The position numbers and the translations under genes were made by a program. A stretch of DNA of 64,000 nucleotides from Lichenostomus cassidix (Eukaryota; Chordata; Aves; Passeriformes; Meliphagidae). Positions 11,726-24,660 of this stretch are shown here, one piece after another. The notes below the pieces were generated by a model. That model was not told the DNA's origin. It worked only from the letters and a program-made list of their open reading frames with translations, and did no database searches. Where the stretch lies: NCBI GenBank assembly GCA_008360975.2, contig CM039196.1:6366263-6430262 (forward strand). Reading direction: 5' to 3'. Positions within the stretch are counted from its first letter, which is position 1. Each line of letters begins with the position of its first letter.

Positions 11726-14700
11726 CTTTTCCTTTTTTTTCCCTCCTGGTGGCTGCCTCAGGTAGGTTGGATAAACACCCCAGTTCAAACCCCAAGGAAG
11801 GTGCCCCAAGTATATCTCATTAGCTGAGGCTATATTCCATGGTTTAGGGGGTTTGTGTAAAGCCCCCAGAAGCAGAGAGCCTCATGGGCAACTCAAGTGG
11901 CTGAGACCTGGTGGAGCCAGGTGGCTCTTAGGTGGGAAGTTGTGCAAGAAAGGACTAATTTACCTCTTCCCATTTCCTGGTATACGTGGTGTTCGGTTCC
12001 ATAGCTCAGGCTAATCTACCAGAAATGTAAATGAAAACCCAGCAGCCTGGAAAACTGGTTTATTTAACCAAGATGTGCATTAACATGAGACTATTGCTCT
12101 ACTCCTTTAGGTATTTGGGCAAGAGATGGGCCTGCAAATGAATGTTCTTAGCAGTAAATGTCCCCCTGGCTTTGACACAGGTAGTTAAACTAAATATTGG
12201 AAAAGGAAAAAGTTAATGGAAAGCCTGTTTGCACCCAACTATTGGAAGCTTAATTTGCACTCCCAAACAGGATTGCAGCCCCCTCATCCCTGCCAGGGTC
12301 ACACAGCCTTGAATGCCAAAAGGATTGCAATTGCTGTGCTGCTTAAACAGTGAACGTTCTTAATTGGGATGACGGCCTTTGCTCTAACGAGCGGCTGCAG
12401 TCGTGCTGTAGGTGCTCCACGGTGCTCTGCCTTCCATTGCTGGCCTGACTGTTTAATGATGTCTTAATTGGCTTTGAGAACTCCTCAAGAGGAGGAGAGC
12501 AGGAAAGAGAGGAATTGGTGCATTTTTTATTGTGTTTATTCTTGCTTTAGAGAAAATTTTAAAGGCATGACAGCTGAGGTAGAATATTGCTCTTGTTGTG
12601 TTATACTGCATGTAGAATTTCACATGCGAAGAACATTTTGGTTCCAGTCTAAAGCAATGGAAGTTCATGCTGGATTTCCACATTGAAGGGAAGTTAAGTA
12701 TTTACTGGTAGAAGCAAATGTCAGCTGCCTGAGTAAGGCTGAAGGATTTGGTGCACAAAGAGAGCATGAAACGCAATTAGAGTGAGTCCCAGTAACTTTT
12801 ATATTTGGCACTTGTGGTCAGATGTTGATACTAAATATAAGCAGAACTGTACTGTAAAAATTAGACCTCTTTTATTGCAGAGCAATTGAGGTTTTACGAA
12901 GAATGGCACCAATCCACAGAGACTTTTTCCTAGTGAGCTGATAAAGGGAACAGCTGCAAAGTTTGACGCGTAGAAAGTTTGAGTTAGAAATCTTTGATCT
13001 GCTTGAATATATGAAGTTAAACGCTTCTTTCATGCTTCACGTTTTCCAGATTCAGCACTGTCTATGGTTGCTTTCTTGGCTGTGCTCTGCGCAGTCATCA
13101 GTTAGCAAAGGGCTGAATGGTCTGTGAAGGAGAGCACCAGGCTCTTCCCTCCAACATTGTAGGTTGGCTCTGGATGGCCTCCTGGGAGCAGAGTTTCTCT
13201 GAGATCTGGTTTGGTGTGTGCTTTTATTTAAAACCCATCTGTGTGTAACGTGCAGGAGTTTGCCACGTAGCTGTGCTGCATTGTGAGACACTGGAGCATG
13301 AAAGTGGTTGGCTGGTGGTGTGGCTGTGGTTTTCTAGCTCTCAGAATCTGGCTGAATGTGGTTTAGTCCTTTTATTGATCGAGAGGAGGGCTGGAGCAAG
13401 AGGAAAGACTGGCCAGAGTTAGGAGCCAGGCGCCTGGAGTTACGATAGCCAGATGAATCCTGCCTTGATTGTCTCTCACAGACCTGGCATTAATTGGAGT
13501 CACTAACTGAGCAATAAACACACCTTTTTTTTGTTGACTGCGGTAAGTCCACTAGACCATCACTTATTGTTTTTACTTCTTGAGAGATTGTGCCATACAA
13601 AACTTATAAAAACTCAGGAAGAGACTTGCTGTTGTTATGAAAAGAATTAGAGGAAAAAGGAATGAGTGATCTTAATAAAAAAATTGAAGCTGTTTGAAAT
13701 ACATTGCCTCTCTCTGCACTTTTATTATGTATGCTGCAAAATTCCCTGCAAATATGCTGACTTTAAAAAAACATGTGCGAAAGGTGTGTATTTTTTTCCA
13801 TGTAATCTTATACCCTCTCCTTTTTTTTTTTTTTAAGTAGCATTCCAGATAAGTTTTGGAGAATTGCAGAAAATGTATTCTGTAATTTGTACTATTCGTG
13901 TGCTTCGAGAGTTTATTTTTCCCTTTTGCGGAGATTTTTCCAGTCTACAATGAAATATTGGCTCCTCCAAAACTGTGCTGGAATTTTTTTAATTGGCTGA
14001 AGGTATAAATGCCGGGAATTAAAAAGTTCCAGCCTTTCTTTATAAACGCATATTAAGCTATATGTAAAACATATATTCCTCCCAAATAGCGATTCATCAT
14101 CTATTAACACGCAGGCTGCAGTGCCTGGCACGTGCTGGAAGGAGTAGACAGCAGGTTTCCCGTTAACCACTGCTTGGCTCTGCCCATGAAATACCTACAG
14201 CCACATTCATCCCAAGCAGGGTGCAAATTTGCAAAGCAGACAGAGTGCCAAAGTGAGGCAAACTTTGTGATTTATTGTTTCACAGTCATACACATTCTGC
14301 TTGTGTTTTGGAAACTTCACTTGCTCGGGAGCTGCTGAAGAGAAGGGGAAAGGGGGAGACAACCCCATAGGCATTGGTGCTCAAGTGCCTTCTGTGATAG
14401 TCTGCTAGGAGCAGTCGACATCCAAGTTGGAATCTCTCAGTGAGGACAGTGTCCAAAACTGATGCTCCTTGTGTTTTTTGCCTTGCATTCAAGTACACAC
14501 TCTTGCACATTTATCTAGCCAAGTGAAAGGCGGGTTTCAGGTTTAACCTTTAATCCATTGGCCAAATGAAAAATCCTCTCGCTTTTGTTCAGGATCTTTG
14601 TTGCTACTCCATTTTCTCATTTTTTTCAGGATTATATTTTCCATCTTTCATTTGTGAATCACCTTCCTTGAAAGCACAGTTCATAGTGGAAAAACTTTCT

Positions 14701-15700
14701 AGCGGGATGCCATGTGTTCATTAGCAAAACTGAGCTTGAAAAGCAGAGTGAGCATTGACAGAGCTGGGGGAGGGGGGCATTACCTGGAAGCTGGCATGAA
14801 CTTTGTCAGCTGAGTGCTCTCATGGCTACTGGAGAACTTCCTGGCAGCATTGTTATTAGATGTGGCCAATTAGTAACAAAACAGATCATAATGGGGTGCA
14901 GCATTATCATGGAAGAATTGTCCTCAGTGAATCCCCCAAATGTCACAGAGGGGGATTCTTTTTCCTTCCAAGTGTCTTCCCCTCAACCCTTTGGACCTAA
15001 CCAAGGAAGCCAAAAGACAAGCAGGCAGACATTTCTTCTCCCTCCCAGCTTTTCTGCTGAGACAGAGTGATTCAGCTCAATGTTACTGTTATTAGTGCTG
15101 CTATCATAATAAGGGTGACAGTTTTGTCGTGGAGGAATACAGCCCTCTGCAGAGCCCCACCCCTGGAAGGCTGGGACATTGTTTGGCAGCTGCCTTGATC
15201 TCTCTGTTTCAGCGAGTTTTTAGGAGAACTGTGAGGCATGATAAAGGCTGACAGAGAAGATCAAGCTGATAAATAGTCGGAAAATTTTCCCATACAAAAC
15301 CCAGCAAATCTGAAAACAGAGCCACAACAGCAGAGAGATTTATGTATTATGTATTGAAAAATACAAGCGTGGCACGCTGTGAGAATGCTGGATCGCCGGC
15401 TCTCCTCAGCTGGGCTTTCCAGTCTATTAAATTACTGTGGGCCATAATCTGTTATAATAAATCGTTTGCATAGCACCTCTGGAGCTCACTGCCAAGCAGA
15501 GGAAAACAGGCGACTTCCTCTGAAAAGCTTGTGGCCTGAGCAGTGAGGAGTCACAAATGGGGCAGTGGTTCAGGAGAGACGAGATGGAAAAATTATTAGG
15601 AGGGTGAGGGGGCAGCAAGGGAGGTTTTCCTGGGAGAGTTGTTTTTTATAATGGCTGTGTAAAGGACAAGGGTTGGGGCTGAAAGATGAGGAGGGAAGAA
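11726..15700. other. Intronic stretch, no supported feature
   Basis: AT-rich with scattered oligo-T runs (for example near 13820). No exon pair of splice sites around an open segment looked convincing, and no CR1 was seen. Confidence 0.45.
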
Positions 15701-15905
15701 GATGCTGGAAAATAAGAGAGCAGGATGGGATTTCTATCATTTAGCCTCCATGGGATCAAGTGCATTACTGCTCTGAATAATGCCCTCGTTTAGCTCCATT
15801 GTGTGATGGATTTGAAGCTTCAAAACATAAATGAAACTAAGGGCCTAGATAGCCTAATGCTGTTATAAATTTTGAAGAGTTGTTTCAAATATGATTCAGG
15901 GGCCT
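15700..15905. promoter_or_regulatory. Possible conserved noncoding element
   Basis: A homopolymer-free stretch of mixed words (for example TCATTTAGCCTCCATGG, AATAATGCC, CTGTTATAAATTTTG) with the texture of ancient vertebrate conserved noncoding DNA. No single diagnostic motif supports it, so this is a weak call. Confidence 0.2.
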
Positions 15906-18900
15906 TAGTGAAATGCGTTTGGGGATCTCTGCTCCATCCCTGTTGGGTAATTGTGCACATCACAGAAGCATCACATCCTGGCATGATGCTGGTGCTCTGC
16001 CAAATGGAGGCTCTGAGGCCTCAATAGCAAGGGCAGCTGCAAGTTGTGATTTAGGAATGTTGGCTGGGAGATGTGGAGGCAAAGTCTACAAAGTTTCTGC
16101 CTAGAAAGCATTTTAAAAAAAGGAAACAAAAAAGAATCTCAAAGTTAATTCTCTTGTGGAAAAAAGCATGTTGGAAAAGAGGCAAGTACTTTGTGAAATT
16201 GCCAATGCCCCATTTCCCTGGGTTATAAAACTTCTGGCAAATACATCAACTGTATTCTCCTCCCCTTTCAGATTACATGCAGTGTGTCTGAAATAATTTT
16301 TTTAACAAATCACAACATTAAAAAGGAGGACAAAAGTCTGAATAGTATATGCTAGGTCAAAGATGAAATGCTGGCCTAATGCACAGCCAAAGCAGCTGCT
16401 TCCATTACTGTTGCTATTCTAAAACTCATGGTTGCTGGCTGGTTGTGTCCACCACTTGGGATTACTGACATTTTTCTCTGTCATCCAAAAATGTAGAAAA
16501 ACTTAGGCTGCAAACATCCTCAACTCTGTTTGAGTAGCTCTAATTTACATGACTTAGGTAGGCGTAAAAAGTGAGAAATGACCTTTTCAACATGACTTCA
16601 GATATTAAAACGATCTTACAATCTTATTATCATGAGAACATTTCGCAGAGTATTAAGCTCAATAAATTACCTTTTCCCCAAGCTGCTAACCCTCGATCCC
16701 TCAGGGGCAGCTGCAGCAACGATGTTGGTTCACGGCCTTCTTATTTTAGCTGAATTGCTTAATTGGTATGTGTTCTACATCCCCGATTGAGTATTTGGAG
16801 CACAAATGAAGGTTAGAACCTTTGCGCTAGTTATCGACTGGAAGAAAATTGATTCACGCTCAGGAGTGCAGTTGGGAGACAATTCACAATCCTCCCTTGG
16901 AAGGAAAGATTCTGCTCTTTTCTTTTCCCCTAGATTTCTTGCAAAGGTCACTCCAGCTGAACACAGTCATATTTTTGGTTTGGTGGTTGCTTTTTGCGCA
17001 GCAAATCACTGTTTGAGGACAGCAGGTTGAGTTTCCTGGATGTGTTTGTAGCTGAACTTGAAACTGAGGTACTGGGGATGTTGTCCTTCCCTCTCCCTGC
17101 CTCCCCCTGGTCTTTGCACACCTGCTTTTGTTGTTCCCCAGAAGAGATGTCCCTGTGTGGGGGCATCTGTGGAAAAACAAGTCATAATTCCCCAAGTGTT
17201 CTCCACCATTGCTGGATCCAAGAGAAACAAGGAAAGGGTTATGAAAGAACATCACTGTTTCAGCTCCCAGCCTCAAGCTGTATCCCATAAGGTGACTTCC
17301 CAAAGACATGTTTCCATTGTGCTGAACATCTTTAGTTCAGTGAGGGAAAATAAATCCTTAAGTAAAGGTCATTCAAGATGAAGCTCAGAAATGCCAGGAA
17401 GTGACAGCAAAATTTACCAAATTGCTGTGCTGAACAAATTTAAACTAAGTGCACATGCCTTGCTCTGCCTAATAATTGATCTTTTCTTTGCAATATGATC
17501 AAGCCCTTCTGCATCAGCTGCTACAGATGCCTTTGGTTTATTTTGTGATCTTTGTTGCAGGAACCTGAGCTTTCTTGTGGCCAGTATTAATAGAAACATC
17601 AAAATGGCAGAGATTCTGCTTTCTTTTTAATGTTCATTAAAGGGCAAACATGTGACTTAGCCAGCCTCAGCAAGATTCCCTGTGGCTCCATGAGCATGCC
17701 AAAAAGAGAGGCAAGGCAGCCAAAGCAAGAGGCATTCCTGGACTACAGAGCATGTTACACTTAATCCAGAAGGGAAATGGAAAGAAAAAGCTTAAAAGTC
17801 AGACAGACACGGAGGGGGCAGCAGGATGTCAGCTCAGCATGTTGACATGCCACAATCTGTTAGCTCTGTCTCGTTAATACAGAGGCCAGTGAGAGAGGAG
17901 ATAGACAGGATTGGAGGAGGAAATTTGGCAGCATCAAATAAACCCAGATCCAGTCACTGAGATACCATGAGGTGCTTCGTCTGAGGAACACTGTAAAATT
18001 AACATAGAGCTCTATTCCTGAATTCAGCAGTGCAACCTTGAGCGCTTTGTTCAGTGGGTGGTAACTAATCTGAGGATTGGTAGATCTTCCCCCTTGCTCC
18101 AAGGGACAGCAGCACAGTGGAAATGGTGGTTTTTATATAATGCATGACCAGGTACTGTGGGAGAACCCATTTGCTGTGACAGGTTTTGCCTCTGTCCCTC
18201 ACTGACACCCGTGGGCTCTGCACAGTTCAGGTGGGCACTGGCCACCATCCCACAGTCAGTGGCTTTCCCATGTTTGTGGAGATTTGAGCAAGTGAGACAG
18301 CTGATATCTTAAAGGTAATTCAGTGGTGTCTGAAGGTATGTAAATGCCATAGTCTGAAGGACCCTGTGGAAGGCTGGGAGGTTTTTTTATTTGGCAACTT
18401 CCCTTTATTTTTTCTGTTTTGTGGCACTCTATACTTTATTGAAAGCCTTTTGACACCTATGAGAGTCTTAAAACTTGTGGTAAGCATTGTGATAGTTTAA
18501 ATATATAAATTCAGATTTGTTCTTCTGGTAAAAGAAAAAGTGGTTTTGATACTTGCATAGGAAGTCCAACAGTAAATGATCCACTGCATGGAACATAATA
18601 CAGAAAGATATCACTGTCCTAGAAATCAGTAAGGTAAAAATATAAAAAATCAACAACAAATGAGCATTTAGAGATGGCAGCAGTAGTTCTATGGGTGTCT
18701 CAGTTTTTGGATTTACCCTGAGTTGTGAATTATCTTTATTTTAACACAGCTAAGATTTCAGAGCCAAAGTCAAATATCAGCATGATCAGTGACTGACCAT
18801 AAAAATAAGTAAATGGAGCACTCCCCTGATTCTTGGCACTTCTGCAATGTTTTTTCTTGGTATTGTTTGGAAGAGCCTCTTGGGACCTTCAAAATGAAAA

Positions 18901-20455
18901 TGTTTCCTTATGTTTTCTCTTCCATTAAGTCTGACACTGAACTGAAGGTTATTCTTGCTGTCAAACTGTTGGTGTTTGGGGCTTTTATTTTGGCTTTTAT
19001 TTTTCTTTTTTTTTAATGAGAAAAGTAAAAAGCTTTTTAGTAATTTTTATTAAATTCTCTTGCGTCTCACACAGATTCAGTTAAAACAAGATTGGCAACA
19101 GCTCATGACTTAAGCAGAAAAAGTGTTATTTGCCTCTTGTGTCGCAGTAGTTACCTCACTTCAGTTGTCCCAGATGTCCTGCTGTGCTTGCAGGAGGTGG
19201 GAATGCCACCTTTGTCTGTTGAGGAGACTTCCCTTGCAGGGAACAGTAGCAGAAGGGCCAGCAGTGCCACACCAGGGTTCTGCCAAAGGAAATCCAGCAA
19301 ATGTGAGTATGTTAGGAAGCACAGGAGAGATGCAGGTGTCTCACCCTGGAAGCAGGAATGGTGACCTGCCCTGTCCCCATGTGAGCATCCCCAGGACAAG
19401 ACCCTCCTGATGCACACACTTTCCTGTGCTGTCTCAGTTGCAGGAAAGAAACTCAGTTCTGATCTTGGGCCTTCAAACCTTATAGTCTGGTTTCTCTTCT
19501 TCAAAAAAAATCCACATGCACATGGATTTTGTGTGGTCTAAATGTATTTATAACTCTTCTAACAACCCACAGGGTTATCCTGGCTGGGTCTGCCCTACGA
19601 CACGGCTGCAGGTCATTTTGCCATTCTGATAAAAGCAGTGTAGTCCTTAAACCACTTGAGATCTCTCTTCGCTGAAAAGAAATATGTTTGTTATTAAGCT
19701 GTGTGGGAGAACGTAAATAATTGTATTGGGAGCGAAATAATATTTGTAGCTTTTATTTATATCGTGAATGCTTGCAGTGAAAGGTCTAAGGAGCAAATGA
19801 GCAAAATACCTTCTTTTTTCAGCCTCTGCATCATGCACATTGTCTGCAGATACCAGACATCAATTCCATAGCTTAAAAGTTATAGAAAGCTAACTGTAAA
19901 TATGTCAACATTTTCTTTGTCATCCCAGAGTGCTCAATAATCTCTTAGATAACTTGGATGTAAGCCGGGGAGTGCCGTAGCAGTAAGGTCCAAGGCTTTG
20001 AACTTGATTCAAAACTGTATGGAAACCTAGTTTTAAACGCGAAGATTTTGATGTTCTTACAGTAAATTCTCTTGCCAAAGGGACAAATTCCAATATTTTA
20101 TATTACTTAGGATTTTTGAGTGCTGTATGCTTCATGCCTAATGTGCTGTGAGTTCTGTGACCTACATGGCAGCATTGAAACTGCAGTCCAGCTTACCTTC
20201 CCTCTGGACCTGTATCCTTTGGCACTGCCTCGATTCCACCCTGGATTTTTACCTTTTGTACATAAATTTTTCATAGGAAGAGAGAGACATTAATCCATGA
20301 AGTTTCCAAGCTTTCTGTGTCAGCAAAACCACTGAAGTGGTGGCAACTTGGAGGTGACTTATTCAGCGGTGATGAGTCTTCAACAGCCTCTTCAAGGCAG
20401 AAGAAAGAATCCCATCTTTCTTTAACGTTTTTGCTTCATGCCTCACAGTCAGTGA
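15906..20455. other. Intronic stretch, no supported feature
   Basis: Overlapping frames of up to 141 codons on both strands around 16.9-17.4 kb reflect locally higher GC and not coding. No recognisable repeat. Confidence 0.45.
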
Positions 20456-20910
20456 GCTGCTGTCGTTGACTGGAATAGCCAAGTCAGGGAAAACCAGGAG
20501 TCCTGGCTGTGTTCCCCGAGGGAAATGGGGAGGCAGAGACACCCCATATTCTCGGTGCCGCTGCGGCAGTGCCCAGGCTGAGCCGAGGGCATGGGGTCCA
20601 CGAGGAGCCAGGGAGCGGAAGCGTCCAATTCTCACCCCGCCAGCTCTGGGCTGGCAAACCTCCCTACTGGCAGCCAAGCCACTGGGGGCAGCCTCCGATT
20701 GAATTTCCCAGCCTGGAAAATGTTCTAAGAAAGGAAAAGGAGTTAAAACAAAAATAGACCAAACATGCCAAATGGCAGCCAGGAAGCCGAGAGCAGGTTC
20801 TAGGCCAGAGGCCAAGCGAGGCTGAGCGCAGCAGCGTCTGACATGCAGTGACAGTCGGGATGGGGACAGGGCCGTCACCTTGCAAAGGAGCAGCAGCCAC
20901 CAGCTCTGGT
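20455..20910. promoter_or_regulatory. GC-rich segment with a small CpG-rich islet (core 20515-20700)
   Basis: About ten CpGs fall in roughly 180 bp, against a CpG-poor background, along with a CCAAT word at 20625-20629 and GC-rich flanks. It is too small for a standard CpG island but could be an intronic enhancer or alternative promoter. The window's longest open frame (171 codons, minus strand, 20363-20878) lies here. Its Pro/Arg/Leu-rich composition fits GC-driven loss of stops, so I do not call it a gene. Confidence 0.3.
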
Positions 20911-23900
20911 GGCAGGGGGTTTTGGGAAAGGAAAGAGCCCTCCAAGTCTCCTCCTAGAAAATGTACATTTTAGGGGCAGCAGGGATGACTTATTAGGAAA
21001 AACGAGGCAAGCCAGCGCAGCATTTGCAAGTGTATAATTCTGGATTTTAATTATTTCTTTTTGCCATTTTTTCACGGCCTGATTTTTCAAGAAAATGTTT
21101 AAACTTCGGGACACAAGTGATCCCTGTGACTCAGAGAGCAGCCGTGGAGGTGTGAAATGGGGTGTGAGTGGGTGTGAGAGCTGGCTGAGCACAGGGAGGG
21201 TGTTTGGATGAACGATGCCGAGCAGCCACCTCGCAGTCAGACTGCAGGTGATCAAATACAGGTGGCTAAAAGCTTTAGGGAGTTTTAAGCCAACATAGTA
21301 AAGTACTGAATATTCTTTCATAAAAAAGTAGCTTTCAGGGCCAGATGGAACCAGTTCCTTTCACACTTTATGTATAACCCAAACCCAAAGGTAATTTTAT
21401 TCTTTCAGTCTTGCAGTGAACCTGGCAACTTGTGTTTGGCCGGTTCACATCATGCTCAGCTCTCCTAGTCTGGATCAGAAGACTGAGCAGTGATGAACAA
21501 CAGCAGCCAGGCAGGGAATGGGGCAGGGAGTGCTCTGGGGAACACCTTCGTGGGGATAGCTGGACAGATACCTCTTGGCCTCCTTTCCTACAAATACTGC
21601 ATATCACAGCTGTGTCCAGCTGTGCCTTCTGGATTCAAATCCACTGGTTTTCCTTCTCCTTTGTCATATTTCAGCAGCAGGAGCAACCCACCATCTTGTG
21701 CCAGTTATCATCCCACCATTTGTTCTTGTTTAGTTCTCTGTTCATGCAGGAATAAAAACAATTATATTACCAATAAATCTTTTCAAACCCAGTGAAGGAA
21801 ATTTTGAAACAACAGTGATTAGCTTATAATCATTGTGGCCCTAGCTTTGGCTTAAAGGAAAGAAGGCCTTGTGACCAGCATATGAAAAGATACATAATTC
21901 TAGTTTCCATCTTCTGAAGCTCCTGAATCAGCAGTAGGAATTCTGCCCAAATGTGGAGGGCGAGTATGAACTCAAAAGCTTTGAGATTCTTGGATCTCTC
22001 TTTTCCTGGGAAGGGTGGGAGCAAAAAGAAGGCACAGAATGTTCTCATAAGCTTTCACAGGGAAAACAATATGGTAAGATTGAGGAGATACACATGTGGA
22101 AGGAATGTACTCTTAAGATCAAGGCACTCGAGAGGGAGCTCTTGGGTACATGATGTGTTTCCTCGATTAATTCTCATTGCCTTGTGGCAGAGGGAAAAAG
22201 GGGAATGAGTATGAGCAAGGTGGGCTTATGTTTTGTCTACTGTGCTCTTCCTGGTGCACCTTTTTGTTGTGTTCTTCAGCTCAAACATTTACTGCAGCAT
22301 GAGGAATGTTGTGCTTTCAAACTGCCTACATCATCACCCAGGCTCCTGTGGGGTGGCTGTGTCACTGGTTTTCTCTTGACGTTACAGTTATGCAAAAGCC
22401 ATTTATTTTCAGTGAGTTGAGCAAGTTTCCTCCTTCTGTTTCTTGGATAGCAAGAAGCAGATGATCAGGTTCAAGCAGAAACTGAGAAATGTTTATTAAC
22501 ACTTGCTTTGAATGTGTTTCACTGCAAAGAAGCTAAGGAGTCAATATATCTTTTAATTGCTGCTAAGGAGGAAAGGGTGACTCACTGACAAAACTCCACT
22601 GTCTATGTTGGGTGGAGTTTTGCAGGTTTATTTTGTTGACATTAGTATCTTCTGAAGTGACAGTTTTAATTAAACAGCCCACCTCTAGTCAGAAATTTTA
22701 TTTCTTTAATGCAAAAGAAGTCAAATTTTGCAAGATGGTCTTACCAATTAAGATCAGGGTGTAAGTTTATCAGATAAAAAGTAAAGCATACTTTTCTTTG
22801 TTCTTTAATGGAGGACTGGTTGTTTGGAGCACGTAGCCAGCCCAGGTCACTCAACCACAAAAGTCTTTTCAAAGGTATTTAAATTGACAACACAGCCTAA
22901 CTCAAAGAACTTGCTTTTGTTTCTGTTTTCATGACAAAGAATTACATGAAATTAGGGAAGTTATCAGGCTGAATCTTTGTTATCCTAAACTTATGTTTGG
23001 AATAGAATAAATTACAGGATCTTCTGTAGTCATTGCTGGATTTAGTGATTGTGTAACTGAATATGAAATTATGACCTAGTTTTTTTGGAAGTGGTAGAAT
23101 ACACAAATACAGCCAAAGATTTCTTTGATGTGGTTTTTTTCTTCTTTTTGCAGTTGTAGTTTTCACAACTAAGCTATTGTTAAAAGTCTGCAAGACACAG
23201 GTGACAATTAGAAACCAAAATGCTTGCCCTTGAAAGAATAGTTGGGATACAGATTTATTTGTGTTGAGCTTTGCAAAAGGAAGAATATTTGGTGATACTG
23301 GTTGCTTCTTATGATGTGTGTACAAAAGTGGCAAAAGATGCCCCATTCACAGAGTGTAAATGACAAGTATGTGAAGAGGGAACTGTGGCCTCTATTACAG
23401 ATGTGGTGTCATTCCTCTCTCAGACTCCATGTGTTTTGAATAGGTGGGTTAATTTCTTGTGTTTGGGATGTTATTTGATACCTGGATGATAAGATTTTTG
23501 GGGTGTGAGGGCTGTGTTTACTCTAGAGGAGCTTAAAGTGGCCAAGAGAGAGAAAAAGAGAGTAAACAGTTAATGTGTTCAGGAAACAGACTTCAAAGTT
23601 TGCTGTGAGAGTAACATTCTTCCTCCTGAAAGTTCAAAATGCCAGACTCTAAAAGCCACTCAGTACTTCAAAAGCAAATGTATCACAGTAATGCATAACC
23701 TTCTAGATAAGATGTCTCCTGCCAGCAGGAAAAAAAGAAAGTAAGTGTGAGTGAGAGACACAGAGAGATGTTGGGTGTGGTGGGCAGGGTCTGGGTTCCA
23801 GCTGTAGAGATGGTTTTTCTTGGTGAAATCCTGGAGCAGGGCTGGAGACAGAGCCAAGAGCTCCTCAGTGGCACTTGACTTCATCCCATCTCTCCGTATT

Positions 23901-24441
23901 CCTCATGGCAGGAGGTGTGGCAGAGTGGGGAGCTCTTAGACCCTACTCTGCAGCTGCTCCTGCTCAGTCCAGCAGCATGAAAATTATTCTAAAGATTGCA
24001 TGTGCTGTGTGTCTTCCACATTTCTCAGTATTTCCAGTCCTGTTTCACAAAACCGTGTCTGCACCAGTTTCACCAAGAGCACATGTGGAGCATTTGGCGA
24101 GTGTGCTGCTACATGCAGATTTTTTTGGGAAGCGAGTCAAATTTGGAGTAATGACTTTCATGAATCATTGTGGTAATAGAGAAATTCTCTTTATTGACCT
24201 GTGTGGCTGGCACTGATATCAGTCAGTACTCCTTGGGGCTGTGGGAAATCTTATGAACATCATTCATTTAAGCACTAAACAAAAAAAAACCAGTGCATCT
24301 AGACTACACGTTGTTCCTAATGCAGCCTCTTAGCAAAGAATTGTCTCTAATTCATTGCAACTATGTAACATTTCTTACATATATTCCTTATTATTATTCC
24401 TATTTTTCCAAAGATATTTTAACTATTTTCCCTAATTATAG
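20911..24441. other. Intronic stretch, no supported feature
   Basis: AT-rich DNA with short open frames on both strands. A GTG-rich patch lies near 21.15 kb. No mobile element recognised. Confidence 0.45.
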
Positions 24442-24496
24442 GGGAAAATACTCCAGAGAGAGTAAATTAAAGGGAAAATACTCCAGAGAGAGTAAA
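24442..24496. repeat. Two-copy tandem duplication, 30-bp period
   Basis: A 25-bp unit beginning GGGAAAATACTCC and ending GAGTAAA occurs identically at 24442-24466 and 24472-24496, with 5 bp between. It abuts the 3' end of the neighbouring minus-strand CR1. Identity of the copies suggests a recent or homogenised duplication. Confidence 0.95.
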
Positions 24497-24660
24497 GCAT
24501 AGAAATCATGGGATTGTTAAGATCATCAAGTACAACCATCAATGTAGCCCCACCACCAAATGTCCACCACTCAACCATGTGCTCAAGTCCATATCCATAT
24601 ATTTTTTTAAAGTGTCCAGAGATGGCAATTGCACCACTTCTCCGGGCAGTGAGTGGCTGA
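24497..24660 (-). mobile_element. CR1 non-LTR retrotransposon 3' fragment, minus orientation
   Basis: Read on the + strand it follows the reverse complement of a bird CR1 3' UTR: CATAGAAATCATGGGA, then AAGATCATCAAGTACAACC, CCACCACTCAACCATGTG, GTGTCCAGAGATGGCAATT and CCACTTCTCCGGGCAG. The element's 3' terminus is therefore at the left. It is 5'-truncated and carries only noncoding tail, so no reverse transcriptase domain remains. Confidence 0.88.

Noticed and set aside
14107..14140. AGTGCCTGGCAC phrase as an L2 tail
   Set aside because: The matching stretch is too short and its neighbours do not continue the L2 consensus.
20363..20878. 171-codon minus-strand open frame, the longest in the window
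   Set aside because: It lies in GC-rich DNA where stops are scarce, is Pro/Arg/Leu-rich with no recognisable domain, and overlaps comparable frames on the other strand.
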